Part shown: piece after piece, positions 10,240 through 21,900 of the stretch | Layout: each line of letters starts with the position of its first letter | How positions within the stretch are numbered: position 1 is the stretch's first letter | NCBI GenBank assembly: GCA_037892935.1 | Contig: JAYXKI010000001.1 | Location: 4,216,001-4,280,000, forward strand | Length of the DNA: 64,000 nucleotides | Reading direction: 5' to 3' | DNA from: Phlebopus portentosus | Taxonomy: Eukaryota; Basidiomycota; Agaricomycetes; Boletales; Boletinellaceae | Program-made: the position numbers and the translations under genes | Notes under the pieces: model-generated | What the model saw: only the letters and a program-made list of their open reading frames with translations | What the model was told of the DNA's origin: nothing | The model's database searches: none

Positions 10240-12311
10240 CGGAATCATCCTGAGGTTTTCGGCATTGAGTTCTAGAATGCTCTGCAAAGGCGGATGAAAC
10301 TCAAATCGGATTCAAGTGAATTCCGACGCACTCAGACTTGGAAGTATATTGTGTCCAACGACTGCCTGAAAAACTTCGTAGGTACAAAGACAACTCGAGA
10401 TAGACTGAACATACGTGATGTGTTTCCACGTCCATCATTCGGTTCAATACACGTGGCAAATGGAACCCAATAATCGATCATATTCCGACTCAGCGAAATG
10501 GAAGCGAGCCCGTTCTGTGGCGCACCGATTACGCATACCACCTCAGCGTCATGCGAACCTGTAGGACAACTTTAATTTACGCATTCAACATCATTAGCAG
10601 AATACGATAAACACTTACCTCCGAGAGATGGTGGAACGGTCAAGGTCTGCGGATGAGATACGCAATAACCTTGGTGCCATGCTGGCTGACATCTTGCGCC
10701 AATTTTCGGCGCAACGAGGTGAATGCAATATCACCGAATACTACCGAAGCCTCATTTCCTGTTCCAAACGGTGAACCAAGTGCCGTATTGTTGACATACA
10801 ATTTTAGTATGCCGTCAATCACGAAGTTCTGCTCGAAGATACAGGAGATGGTGTAGTGTTAGTGAAAAGCCATTTCCTCAAGAGGGTTGACGAGTTAAAG
10901 GTTGCCGGGATGAAACCCGTTCCTAGGAAATTGCTTGATAGGCCTACAAAGAATCATGGGCCGCACAATATGCCCTCATCCAAGTTTGTTCCTGTAATTG
11001 TCGGAATACGCGAGAATTTGCCACGTCGAAATAACAAAGACGGAAGGTCGGGAATAATCCCGCCCGGACCGTCAATCACAGGAGAGAACAGAAACAACGT
11101 TTGCGCGCGAAGTCCGTGGTATTAAGCAGGCTCTCCACGCTCGCAGATCGAAGACAAGCGAAAGTCTTCCCTCGTGATGCATTCGTGCATTCGGGGACTG
11201 CTGAGACGAAGTCTTGCCAGAGATCTTCACGGTCAGAGGCGTGTAGCAGTGTGTTCGCAGCTGCTCAACCTGACTCGAGTATCTAATTGGTTGCTTCAGC
11301 TTTGGTACATAGTCTCGAATTGCTTGACTCACTGCAGCTCTAACAAGATCGAATGTCTGATCGAGTAGAAGCTGTGCGATAATAATCGAGCCCGAGCTCA
11401 CTCCGAAAACGGTTACCTAAGATCTTGTCCTTAAACGCGGTGTACGGGGCAAATATGTTGCAGAGACGATAGTCTACCTTTTCTTTGTCCCCTCCGAATG
11501 CACCAATATTGTTTTGAACCCAAGTCAGGGCAGTTATTACGTCTTTATTTCCAAGGTTCGTTGCTCCTCGTCTCTCAGCTTCCACACCCTGAGGAAATGT
11601 GAGTGGTCCAAGTTGGTAGTTCAAGTTCACGAAATTATTGGAGTACCCTTAATCGCTTTCAGTGAACACGATCGTCATGGGGAATCAATATACACTCGCC
11701 CTGAGCACGCTTCGCAGGACGATTTCACTTCCATTATAAGTGGACGCCGATCCAGCTAGAAACGAAATCAGGCTCAGCGTGCCTCGACATTGTTGATGAT
11801 TTGAGGTGAAGCGAACCCATAAAGCCTCCGCCATATACCCAGACCATTACTGGCAGCGCTACGCTTTCATTCCACCCAGCCAGTCTGAGGACATTTACTG
11901 TCAAGTAATCCTCAGACGAGCTATCAAACAAAGCACCCTTTGCAAGCAGAGTTCGCAGTCAATAGAAATACATAAAGGAGTAAAGCAGACTGTACAGTCT
12001 GTAGGCAGGCAGCTCCAAATTGCGTAGCATTCAGTGCCTCGACTCCTGGATTAAGCCTAAGGACTGGTGGTGCGAATTGCAGAGCTCCAATCGGTGGCTC
12101 GGCGAAATATATACCTGATGATGGCGAAAGAATGGACAGATAAGTGTGAACGGGAGCGTCAACGAAGGATGCTTACCTCCGAAAAAGTCCTGTCCAAATG
12201 TGGGAATAGACAGACCATTCACTGTCGTCCCACCAAGCACTACTTGGGGTTGCGCAGCTGCTCTAAGAGGCAGAACAAGATAAGTATGAAGAAGCTGCAG
12301 GCAGTCAGCAT
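10240..12311 (-). pseudogene. Type-B carboxylesterase copy B, decayed
   Basis: Paralogue of esterase A in the same orientation and exon order. A start ATG at 12311 opens a hydrophobic leader (MLTACSFFILILFCLL), but the frame slips before AAAQPQVVLGGTTVNG. The family signature is SEDYLTVNVLR (Cys replaced by Tyr). The nucleophile elbow reads FGVSSGS instead of FGESAGS; the Ser is kept but its neighbours are changed. NLDEG and SHDAEVVCVIG (acid and His) are recognisable. A further slip occurs at AYLIRRP, where the other frame gives HPQTLTVPPSLGG. The C-terminal pieces (SRWTQYTSKSE, ILELNAENL) are eroded. The combination of substitutions at conserved sites and frame breaks supports a pseudogene, though some breaks could be assembly errors. 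Confidence 0.8.
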
Positions 12312-13119
12312 GTCGGTAATTCAGCGTGAATCATTCTCCAATAATATATTCGTTGTGCAATGACCGGCTCGAGAAAACAATGACAATAACTAAGCGAGTA
12401 AGCATTGAATTAAATCGTGAAGACTCGCAGGTTCGCACGATAGAAATGTTCCCAAATACCCAGCGCGGCACAAGAAGCCCGTTTCCAGAGGCATCTTCTA
12501 AGGACCAAATTGAGTGATTGAACATACTGGCGGTAAAGTCCGTCGGCATTCTCCAGAATCGTGTCGAGGAAGAGATCCAGAAAAGGTGGGAGAGAAGTGG
12601 AGAAGGCCGCACTGATCCCGACTAGCAAACAGTTCTACCCCTTCTGTAGGAGTTCTCATTAGCATGAACCTGGATCAGTTATCAATACTGAGTCAGAGAT
12701 ACAGGAGACCGTAGGAAAATGCGACGCACGCCGTGCGCCAGATACTCCCAACACGTAATTCTGCACAGACTAGACAAGCGATAACTCCAGATAGCACATT
12801 GGCTGCCGATACGAAAAGAAACAAGTACGGCGCCGAGCGTTGACAAGCCGTTAGAATTACAAGTATGAAAAAAATTGGGGTCAGGTCGTATTTGCAACAT
12901 CATTGAAGCAGTGCTTCTGGATGTTCGCTCAGAAATCCCATTTGTTTTATTGGAATGTGCCAGATGATATCATCTCTGCGAAAAGTTAACGAGACCCGAA
13001 TAAAGGCAAGACAAATACTAGCGAACGGCGATGTATCTTAGACTTTGAGGTATACCACGTCCACTCAGTACCTGATGAAGAGTTTACAGTAAATGTCAGT
13101 ACAGACACTTGAAGACAGC
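12312..13119. other. Intergenic upstream of esterase copy B
   Basis: No gene was seen. A block at about 12800-12872 (with gaattacaagtatgaaaa) is recognisably related to 13700-13775 (gaattacaagtataaaaa). Both lie upstream of esterase-derived sequence and look like duplicated 5' regions. Confidence 0.5.
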
Positions 13120-13454
13120 TTCTAGATCCACCGTACGTACACGATACGTTTTCTGCGTCCATCGTTTGATCTGAGGCTTGTAGCGAACGAAATCCAATTT
13201 TAAAATAAATTGATGAATTGGCTCAACCAAATGACCACTGGTCCGTTCTGCGGAATACCACACACACATACCGCTTCAGAACCGTGCAGAACCGCGGCAC
13301 AATTTCTGCATTCGACGCCACCAGCGAAATACAAGAAATGATTACTTCCGAGAGATGGACCTTTAGTCAAAGTATTCGGATCCGTAGAGAAACACACAAA
13401 CGCTTTGATGCCATGCTGACTGACTTCGGTGCAATGAAGTAAACATAACATCAA
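13120..13454 (-). pseudogene. Type-B carboxylesterase copy C, C-terminal scrap
   Basis: Only the C-terminal part survives. In order it shows SQHGIKAFVCFSTDPN (compare [14 protein letters not shown] in esterase A), GSEAVCVCGIPQNGPVVIW (compare GAEVTYVYG), and [16 protein letters not shown] (compare [17 protein letters not shown]). The catalytic His position (SHG/A) is lost. No nucleophile elbow was found upstream. A relic of the tandem expansion. Confidence 0.75.
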
Positions 13455-13779
13455 CGATTACTGTCGAAACCTGCTTGAACGCAGGAACAAGCCGAACATC
13501 TCATCTTCCACAGTCCTTCCAAACAGCATTGTGATTTTGATTAGACTTCTAGCTGACGGATCGACATGAAGTACCTGAGTACTGGAACGATTTCAGACAA
13601 TAGATGGTCATAGGAAATACCGACTTACAGAAGTTCCATCGCCCAGCAAATGCGCCCATTTAGCCAAGGCATCGCAGTTGTGTAACAATTTCTAGATGAC
13701 AAATTTGATTGCTGATATGGAAAACACGGTACAGCACGTCAACAAAGCGGCGGAATTACAAGTATAAAAATTGTCAAGG
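13455..13779. other. Intergenic between esterase scrap C and CSN7
   Basis: It holds the duplicated 5' block noted at 13700-13775 and no recognisable coding sequence. Confidence 0.45.
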
Positions 13780-14989
13780 TTAGAATCTATTGCGCTTTCT
13801 CGCGCCTTGTTTACCTAAATCAGTCATTCTAAGTGAAAACAACGCGTCAACGGACGATGAATCATATCCGACAAGAGCATATACTCACTTGAATTTCCTC
13901 CCCTTTCCCGCATCTAACACATTTGACAGCGAAGTCGTTAATCCACCTTGGTTCACCGTACCACTACCACCCCGAGGCTCGTCAATGTCCATATCTGCGT
14001 CGTCCCTTTCCCGATCACCGCCGCGACCAGGACGTAACGATCTGTTTTCTTTCTTCACTTCGGCAAGCGTAGCTTGGACCGCTCGTTCCTGCTCTTCGCG
14101 TGCGAGCTTGTTAGATAACACTTGAGAGGCAAGTTGAGCAAGTTGAGAGTCAAGCGTGGCGAGAATCGATGAAGTTGTTTGCGCCCTATCGCATAGCTCC
14201 AGTCAGTCAACGGATATTCGAACAAGGAGACAAAAACAACAAAGAATGTGAGAGAGAAAACAGCCCACCAAGCTTGCAACGAGCTCAACAAAGTCTGCAC
14301 TTGTCCAGATCCAAGATCCCTCCCGATAACATATTCAACCTCAAACTGCTGTTCCTTCTGGTCGAGCTTCCCGCGCATGAGGTCGAGGTAGATGCCATCG
14401 ATGATCAAATCTTCGAGCTCGCGTATCGTCGGAATTTGGAGTGACCGCAACAGCAGGGGGTAAGGAAGGATCTACAATTGAGGCGTAGAGAGTAAGCTAC
14501 ACAAGCGATCAGCCAAAAATGAATACATGAAAGGCGTACTCGATGGTCAAGGGCAAGAGATATGATCGTTAGGAGTCGTAGTTTCGTTAATTGAGACTGA
14601 TTCAAAGGCGGTAATGTATCTTTCGAATCTACGTCGAGTTGCGAATCAACCATGAAACATGACAATAAGACAGTCAGGGCTCACTGTTATAATCGTCGAG
14701 TGTGCCGTATGCAAAGAGCTCTAACAATCTAAAATATGGTGCCTGTTCATTCTTTGAAAGCTGGTCCATCAATCAATAAGCATGTCGCGACTCAAGACAG
14801 CAGACAAGCGCAAGTCTCCATACCTCCTGGATGTTGGGACATGTCTAACAGCTCTTCGAATACAAAGACGCCAGGCGCAGACGTTGCGTCTTGACACAAC
14901 TTCGCCGCAGCGGCGCCTTTCGCGCTTTTTGACATCAACAAGAAAGGTTCAAGCCTTGAAGCTGCATTTGAAGATAATTCAAGCGCCAT
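13780..14989 (-). CDS. csn7: COP9 signalosome complex subunit 7 (CSN7)
   Basis: PCI-domain subunit of the COP9 signalosome, which removes NEDD8 from cullins and so controls SCF ligases. It starts MALELSSNAASRLEPFLLM at 14989. Landmarks are APYFRLLELFAYGTLDDY, then NQSQLTKLRLLTIISLALDHR, and the PCI winged-helix RSLQIPTIRELEDLII ... YLDLMRGKLDQKEQQFEVEYVIGRDL. A coiled coil follows (SNKLAREEQERAVQATLAEV), then a charged tail. Two points need care. First, exon 1 ends out of frame as LLDMSQHPGG; dropping one base near 14839 gives LLDMPNIQE, the conserved wording, and a clean phase-0 junction. Second, KFK is followed by TGA at 13887-13885, which overlaps a strong donor GTGAGT. Splicing to a TTAG acceptor adds MTDLGKQGARKRNRF and ends at 13780; without splicing the gene ends at 13885. 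Confidence 0.88.
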
Positions 14990-15139
14990 TTTAGAGCTGT
15001 AGGAGATGGAGGACAGAAAGAAAGGCGCGGTGGCGGCTTTCTTCCCGGCGCGTGCATCACGGTATTACGTACGCGTAAATCTAACGTAAGCTTAGACCAT
15101 GGCAGTACTCTACTCTAACATATGGATCTTACAGCGCAG

Positions 15140-16358
15140 CTATGAAGTAGGATCTGCGTATTTCAACAGGTCCTCCCATCGGAACTCGGATGGATTCTCG
15201 TTAAATGTCCTTAACAACTCCGTTCGCTCCTTACTCCTCGCCGTTTCCTCCTGTTCACCACGAGTCTGAGCAAGGTAAAACCTCTGCAATCCCAGAGCAA
15301 GCAGCTGCGCGTCCTGTTGGCTCAGTAGATACTTCCCATTGCCAGCGGGAGACGGCGTCAACTCGCCGCGCAGAAGAATGAGTTGGTGAGTTTGCGCAAG
15401 GTCCGGGTACATCGTGAGTACAAGGTGAGGTGTTGCGAATGTCTGATGTGTTTTGTATTCCAAAAGCGGTGTGAAGAGGACAGTAGCGATCGGATGAACA
15501 GGTGCAGGCGGTATTGCATTCTCTGGTAGGGGCGCATCGACTATACTTGGAGACGGTATTCGAGGCGCGGGATGAAAGGCCCATTGCATGAAGAAAAACT
15601 CATATCCAGTTGTTTCTTCTTTCTGACTACTATCAGAAGATTCTGCTTGACGAGCTTCCCGGATCAGAGGTAGAATGAAGCTCGGATATTGCTTGCCCGT
15701 CTCCAAAAGCTTTTCGTACGTATTCAAGGGTACGGATGCAGAGAGGAACCCTCGTCCTGTACCTCCAGATCGAGATGCATGAAACACCGTCCAAAGAGCG
15801 GATATTTGCTCAGGTGTGTGAGGAGTCCGGAGCACCTTGTGGATGTCCATAATCTCGGAAAGAGGCTGTATCATCGTCAATTAAAATGCGCCTTCTTTGG
15901 AGGACAAAGCAGCCAACAAACCTTCACAGGTGACTCATCTTTCCTCTCATTTTGCTTTGCCGATCCTCCATCTATTGTTTCGTCTACTTCAAGCTTCTTC
16001 TTTGCTTGTTCTTGGAGAACTTGTGCTTCTGGTAGCGGTGCCCGAGACTTCTCCTTCACTTTCTGCTTGAGCTCATCAACCGAAATACCTTGCCTATTCA
16101 ACGAATACAAGTGGCAGTTCGATAACTGAGCAGAGAAATAACCAAAGGAGACTTGCCAACTTACTCCTCAGCTCGTCTCTGGACTTTTTTAAGATACTTC
16201 TGAGCGATGTTCCATCGAATGTGCGTTATATGGAACGCCCTTGAGTACGACGGAAATTTGATGAACTGATTCAAGGCTGACTGGCGAGCACACCGTGGAA
16301 GCAACATGGCCGACACGCAAAGTTCTGGCTGAAATTGTTTTCTGGGGATTTCTCGCAT
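15140..16358 (-). CDS. atp11: ATP11-type mitochondrial F1-ATPase assembly factor
   Basis: Chaperone of the ATP11 family (human ATPAF1). In yeast Atp11 binds the F1 beta subunit in the matrix and prevents its aggregation before assembly. The ATG at 16358 (MREIPRKQF) or the internal ATG at MLLPRCARQSALNQF gives an Arg-rich, acid-poor leader (PSYSRAFHITHIRWN) typical of a mitochondrial presequence. Exon 1 ends RRAE, joining EQGISVDELKQKVKEKSR. The last exon covers the conserved core PLSEIMDIHKVLRTPHTPEQISALW ... GYEFFFMQWAFHPAPR, then TPLLEYKTHQTFATPHLVLTMYPDLAQTH and LLRGEL, ending in WEDLLKYADPTS. No frame damage. It shares a 144-bp divergent promoter with the downstream short-chain dehydrogenase. 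Confidence 0.92.
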
Positions 16359-16502
16359 CACGTGTAGTGCCACGTCGCGTGACGGTGCTCTTGATTGCCG
16401 GCTTTATCATTACCCGAACACCGAGGCACGGAGTTTGGGCACGGGCAAGAGTTCTCAGCTCTCACCTTCTTCCATCTTGCTACTCAGGTTTGACCTCGAG
16501 AA
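16359..16502. promoter_or_regulatory. Bidirectional promoter, atp11 / short-chain dehydrogenase
   Basis: Only 144 bases separate the start codons of two divergent genes, so the promoters must overlap or be shared. A GC-rich stretch (ccgaacaccgaggcacgg) lies near the middle and no TATA box was seen. Confidence 0.6.
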
Positions 16503-17860
16503 ATGGCTGATCGTCTCAAGCAAGTCACTAGCCATCTTACGAACAGCTATCCAAATGGCCTCCTTAATGGCGAAGTTGTGATCGTAACTGGTGCGTTTGA
16601 TACTCAGGAATTGAGCTAAAAGTGTATTAATGATGGCTGACGGAGTTGACGCGTTTGATGGTGATTAGGTGCCGCCCAAGTAAGCTATTTATGTATACTG
16701 CATGAAACTCGATGTTTACACGTATGGGCAGGGAATTGGACGCAGCTGCGCTCTACTCTTTGCTAAGGAAGGTGCCAAAGTCGTGGTCAGCGAGTGAGTA
16801 TCTTTTCTTCTCTCTATTCACGCGTTTTTGACTATTGATATAGCTTGGATGAGGCGAAAGCTCAGAAGGTGGTAGAAGAGATTAAGTCTGCTGGAGGAGA
16901 CGCCATTGCCGTAGGCGGTGACGTTGGTGCAGACGACTTCCCTGAAAAGATTCTTAAGGCTACCATTGAGTGGGTATTTTCAGCCTTCTGTTTCTCGGTT
17001 AGTTTGGCTCAAATCCCCCGCCTTTCAGTAAGTACGGGAAGCTAAATCATATTGTAAACAATGGTCAGCAAGTTCCAGCGATATTAATTGTTGACAATCA
17101 AGGAGGAGATTACCCACTTGACGCATGCTCTGTATAGCCGGCTTTACGTATGACAAAATGTTGCATACGATGCCCGATGAGGCCTTCGATGTGATCATGA
17201 AAATTCATGTGCGGGCTCCCTTCAGACTCGTGCGCGCGGCTGCGCCATTGTTCCGCGTCAAGGTGGGTATAGCTGTATGTTAGCTCAGTCAAGGCTGCTG
17301 GAATACATTTGATTGAACAGGGAGGAAGCAAAGAAAACCGCTCAATAGTCAACGTATCGTCCATCGCCGGGCTACACGGCAACGTCGGGCAAGCGAACTA
17401 CTCCGCTGCCAAGGCCGCCGTGACTGGCATGACCAAAACCATTGCGAAAGAATGGGGAGGATTTGGCGTTCGTGCAAATACTATTGCATTTGGTTTTGTC
17501 CAAACCCGGTAAATAACTTCGTCTGGAAGTGTTCCGCTTCATGTCCGGGTTTATTGAAATGAGATTCTCAGGTTAACAGCCGCAAAGGAGAAGGGCGAGG
17601 CGATCATCATCAATGGCAAGCCCGTTGCGCTTGGAATTCCGGGTGGCGCAGGTGGTAATGGTGGCAAGCCTGTCCCCGGCATTCCACTTGGTCGACCGGC
17701 TTCGACAGACGAGGCAGCTAATGGAGTCCTTTTGTGAGTAGCTCATTAGTTTTTGGAGAGAAACTCTAAGACACCCATTGACTCTGGTAGCCTTATTTCC
17801 CCTCTTGCGTCATACGTCTCAGGGCACACGCTGGAAGTTACAGGCGGCTCAGGCATTTGA
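16503..17860 (+). CDS. Short-chain dehydrogenase/reductase (FabG-like)
   Basis: NAD(P)-dependent SDR-family oxidoreductase with several short introns. It starts MADRLKQVTSHLTNSYPNG. The cofactor motif VVIVTGAAQGIGRS is split by introns inside GAAQ|GIG. Next come VVVSDLDEAKAQKVVEEI, the NNA region (NHIVNNAGFTYDKMLHTMP), NVSSIAGLHG with the catalytic Ser, and ANYSAAKAAVTGMTKTIAKEW with catalytic Tyr and Lys. It ends VTGGSGI. A glycine-rich insert (GIPGGAGGNGGKPVPG) precedes IPLGRPASTDEAANGVLF, replacing the usual short loop over the substrate site. Family knowledge suggests a 3-oxoacyl-ACP/CoA reductase-like role, possibly peroxisomal or mitochondrial lipid metabolism, but no targeting signal is decisive. 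The gene is intact. Confidence 0.9.
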
Positions 17861-18083
17861 TTTTCTCATCCTCAAGTACTTATGTTTGCCTTGCTTGTAC
17901 ATAAATTGATCAATATGACTTACTCTGTAAAAGCGGAAATAACATGAATACTGAGCCGCCGATTGTCGATCGTCAGGATGTTCAAATTTAGTAATAAGTC
18001 GATCTTATATGACCTTGTGATCTACATCATTACATGAAGAACGTAACGACATGGATTCCGCCCGTACTTCCTAGCCCTTTCCT

Positions 18084-18888
18084 ATGTCCAGCGATCCGGG
18101 TCGAAAGCCAGATTTAGAGGTCAATGTCAGAGTCGGGAATGAAATTGTGAAGCTCGATCCGGAGGCCGTTCGCCAGGTTGCTAGGGTGGGTTTCGAACCT
18201 CAAGTGTCTACCATGAATTAGCTTGAGCATGCGAATTTCATAGAACGCACGGAGGCGAGGAAATTATGCAGGAGCGGCAACAGGTGCTCTCGCAGGTGCG
18301 TAGTCCCCCAAGGGTTCATTCTTGCGGGGGCAGAGTTCAGTACGATTTCGCGTGCTCAATGCAAGTTGTCATTACTGCGTGGCGAGCGAAGAACTTTGCT
18401 TCCTGCTTCCCTTCCTTTCAATGTTTCATTGGTTTACTAGCTGATAATGCACCTTTCTTGCTTGCAGGATATGGAGGCTGGAGATATTTGCGCTTCAGCA
18501 GAAATAAAGCTCTATTGGCCGGTGCCTGTGAGTCGACGTCCACGCCAATTTCTTGTTCCTTCTATCTCGCTCTTCCGGACCATCGGGTTTGGAGTACATA
18601 CAAACATGTGTTTTTCTTGGCAGCACTATCCTCACCATTGAGACAAATGTGGTCTCGCGGGGATTATGAGTCCTCTGCCACATAAATACGTTTTCCCGTC
18701 TCGTACTCACCAAGGATAGAATTGACGCTCCCACAGTGACATACATCTTTTCGGGCTATGCGTACGGAACGGTCTCTTTCGTGTCTCAAGTGCAAGAGAT
18801 GGCCAAGGCACGCCGGGTGGCTCAATCATCCGAGTTAATTCCAGACGAATTATTACAAGATCCCGCCGAACAGTGGAAGCCCTCATGA
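18084..18888 (+). CDS. Small conserved unknown protein, probably membrane-associated
   Basis: Not recognised. Exon 1 opens MSSDPGRKPDLEVNVRVGNE and ends at a donor after VRQVAR. Exon 2 gives NARRRGNYAGAATGALAG, a small-residue stretch suited to helix packing. Exon 3 gives YGGWRYLRFSRNKALLAGA. The final exon (from 18737) reads VTYIFSGYAYGTVSFVSQVQEM and ends DPAEQWKPS with TGA at 18886. The junction between exon 3 and the last exon does not close in frame with any GT-AG pair I tried; the short middle exon around 18623-18660 ends in phase 2 where phase 1 is needed. A one-base error or a missed exon is likely. The splice pattern and Gly/Ala-rich hydrophobic segments argue that it is a real gene of roughly 130 residues. 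Confidence 0.55.
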
Positions 18889-19698
18889 TTCCCGTCCAAT
18901 TTTTTGCTACTCTCATCAAGGCATTTATTATAATGAACATCTCGAACAAATACATGTGCAATAGTTTCTCCCGCTTCAATCCATATTTTGAATCGCCTGG
19001 TATCTCCTGAAATCGATGTATGAGCCGTCGGCATTTATTGGGGAACGAAGAAGGTGCGGAATGGTGAATAAAGGGTGGCTAATTCATTGATGGATATACT
19101 TGCTGGATGATAATTACTGCTCACCGTTTTCTTTTCTCTGCAGTTGCTACGAGTAATGTGTCTTGATGGGCTTGAGTTACTAGCAATCCTCAGCATCTTC
19201 TAACTTATTCAAATTTCACGAGCTAAGTTTACAACGGCTCACAGCTTCGGATCCTGGGTCATGTCACCATTTTCTTCCACTAGAAACCTACTTGAGTCGT
19301 CCTTATCGGCATGCGCGTGCTTTCCAGAAAAGACACGCATTCCTGTACTTCATGGTTTTGATCTGGCTGGGAATGTCAGCGAATTCTACATACTCCTACT
19401 ACTTACATAAAAGCGGGTTTTCCTGCAATCACACCTTTCAGGACTCGGACACGGTAAGCTTGCCGATATTGGGAATAAATACGCGAAATTAATCTTCACC
19501 TCTTTCCGGCCCTGTCTCTACTGCCGCGCCTTATTGGTCGCACGAAGCTGAAGAAGCACAGCGTTTTCACCAGGTCTGCCATTAACAAGTACGGTCAATG
19601 CGATCAAGAACCAACAAAGTCGGTCTTCCTCTCCTTCTCCAAGAGTTATAAACGTACGGACTCCACACCACCTTTAAGTCTCGACAATATAAAATATC
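18889..19698. other. Intergenic between unknown gene and esterase D
   Basis: No coding exon was recognised. The last 100 bases carry the core promoter of esterase D, with tataaaatat at about 19687-19697 abutting the start codon region. Confidence 0.5.
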
Positions 19699-21900
19699 AT
19701 GTTGTTCTGGTTCTCCTCGTTCGTTTCTTTGGGTCTTTCTGTGCTTGCCTCTGGAGCTCCTACTGTTCAAGTAGGTAGCACGGCAGTGACGGGTGCTTCC
19801 CTGCCGGACGTTCAGCGAGATTTCTTTGGAGGTCGGTATTCTTTGTTCCGTTTGGATACCTACATATATAATAATTTCCTAATCTGCAAAGTTTTCTATA
19901 GGCACTCCGTATACAGAGCCACCCGTCGGGTCGCTACACTTTTCTGCACCGATTCTCAAACTCGGTCCAGGAGTCTCTGATGCTACCAAATTTGGTGTTG
20001 CCGTGTTCAGGGTGTAAGTTTCTACCTTCATCTCGTCGACTGAAGAATTATCCTAGACTGAACATACTGCTGCTAGCCACCGGTCTCGTCTCGGAGATAT
20101 CTGAGGACCGTCTAACGGTCAATGTGTTCAGGCATGCGAGGATCAACCCGAGTAGCTCATTGCCAGTTATGGTCTGGGTGCAGGGCGGCGGTTTCTTCCA
20201 GTTCGGCAATTACGTTCAACCACTCTTGCAATATTCTCATTAACCGTGTGTTGCAGAGGTTCGGCTTCGATGTACATACAACGAAAGTGCCATCGGAGCG
20301 CGGAGCATCGAACGGGTGAGTCTCGCGCCTTATATGCAAGTCAATGTTGACTTGGTCCGACGAACAACACACCAGGGTACTTCGGTTGTCTACGCACATC
20401 TCAACTATCGCCTCGGTCCTCTCGGTTTTCCTCAAGGAGAAGAAGCGGAAACTCTGGGAGAGACAAATCTCGGGAACAAGGACGTGATCACTGCGTTGAT
20501 ATGGATAAAGCAGAATATCGGTGCATTTGGTGGGGATGAAGACAAGGTGTGATACGTCTTGGAACACTCGGATTTGGCCCTGTGAGTTAACTCTGTACAG
20601 ATTACCATCTTCGGAGAAAGTGCAGGATCTATCATAATGTCGCAGCTGCTTCTCAATGAAACGTCCGACCTTGCTCGCGCTGCTGTATGAACAGCTCACC
20701 TTTTCCTGTTTGGGCAAAACTTAGAGACTTCATAGATATTCTAGTCTGGTTCGGCGGCTGGCCAACGACTCGTCAAAGCCTCGGACCGTGAAGATATTGG
20801 GAGACATTCATATCTTTCGTACCCGAATGTGAGGGTGTGTCATGCAACAACACTTTCGACTGTCTCCGCTCTGCCAGTTCGGATACCATTCTCAATGCAA
20901 CGATGTCCACACTTGCCTCGGTACAGGAAAATCCCATTCTCTCCAGTAATAGATGGTTCGGGCGGCATCATTCCCGACATTCCCTCAAGCTGTTCGCAAA
21001 TTCCCAATTCGTATATATCCCAATCATCGCCGGAGCCAATTTGGATGAAGGTGACATGCCTTATTTCTAGTTCACTCCTTGTTTAGCTTTACTGATAAAG
21101 CTGCTTGCAGGAACAACCTTCGTACCGACGGCCATCGAATCGACTGCATAAATCCAGCAAGCCGTCTTCGCAGCAACTTCGCCATCTCTTGTCTCTTCAG
21201 AGCAGCAAGCCAGTGTAATCAACACGATTCTCCAAATATATCCTGATGATCCGCTTCTGGCTCTCCTTCGGTACTAGCAACGAGATTTTCGGACTTAGCG
21301 CTCAGTTCAAGCGCGCTGCAACCATCGTATGCGATGTGTCTTTTACTTCCCTAAGGCGCTCTATTGCACGAACAGCGAATGAGCAAGATGTCAAGGTCTT
21401 CGCATACCTTTTCGCGGATCCTCAGGCTGCATCTTTGCCGGTTTATGTGGGAGGTGAGAACGCATCTTTCGCTTCGTGGCAAGGTCTCTGACATGGTTCA
21501 GTGGAACATGGCTCAGGTAAGGCCTACGTGTACGGAGCACCACAAAATGGACCTGACTCCGTAGTTCTGAGCCACAACATACTCGATTACTGGGTTTTGT
21601 TCGCAACGAGCCTTGATTCCAATGATGGTCTGGGAAACTCAACACGTAACTTACTACTATTCTTCTGGCACGCCTCCGGACGATAGTTTGATGGATTGTT
21701 CTCTCGGGTCCTTGTGGACTGAGCCTTTAGAAGCGATTTGCAGCTCAATAGTGCGAATACCTTGATAGTCCCCTGATACATTCCGTGAGGATCAGATTTC
21801 ATTCTTGATGACGACCCGGAGGTCCTTCCTAGAGGCTAGACGAATGCAGCGCTCGGGCTTTGCGCATTTCAGCACCTCAGACTAACGATTCGGAAAATTG
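19699..21900 (+). pseudogene. Type-B carboxylesterase copy D, damaged
   Basis: Plus-strand relative of esterase A. It starts MLFWFSSFVSLGLSVLASG (signal peptide), then APTVQVGSTAVTG. Kept parts are [50 protein letters not shown] with the Ser nucleophile (about 20613), IIAGANLDEG, and EHGSGKAYVYGAPQNG with the catalytic His. The signature is SEDRLTVNVFR, so the usual Cys is Arg. Frame breaks lie near 20275 (SMY-NESAIGAR), near 20795 (SDREDI then WETFISFVPECEG) and near 20940 (PI then FSPVIDGSGGIIPDIPS). The C-terminal exon is weakly recognisable (DTFREDQISFL). All three catalytic residues persist, so it is either a young pseudogene or an active gene with several assembly errors. Confidence 0.7.
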
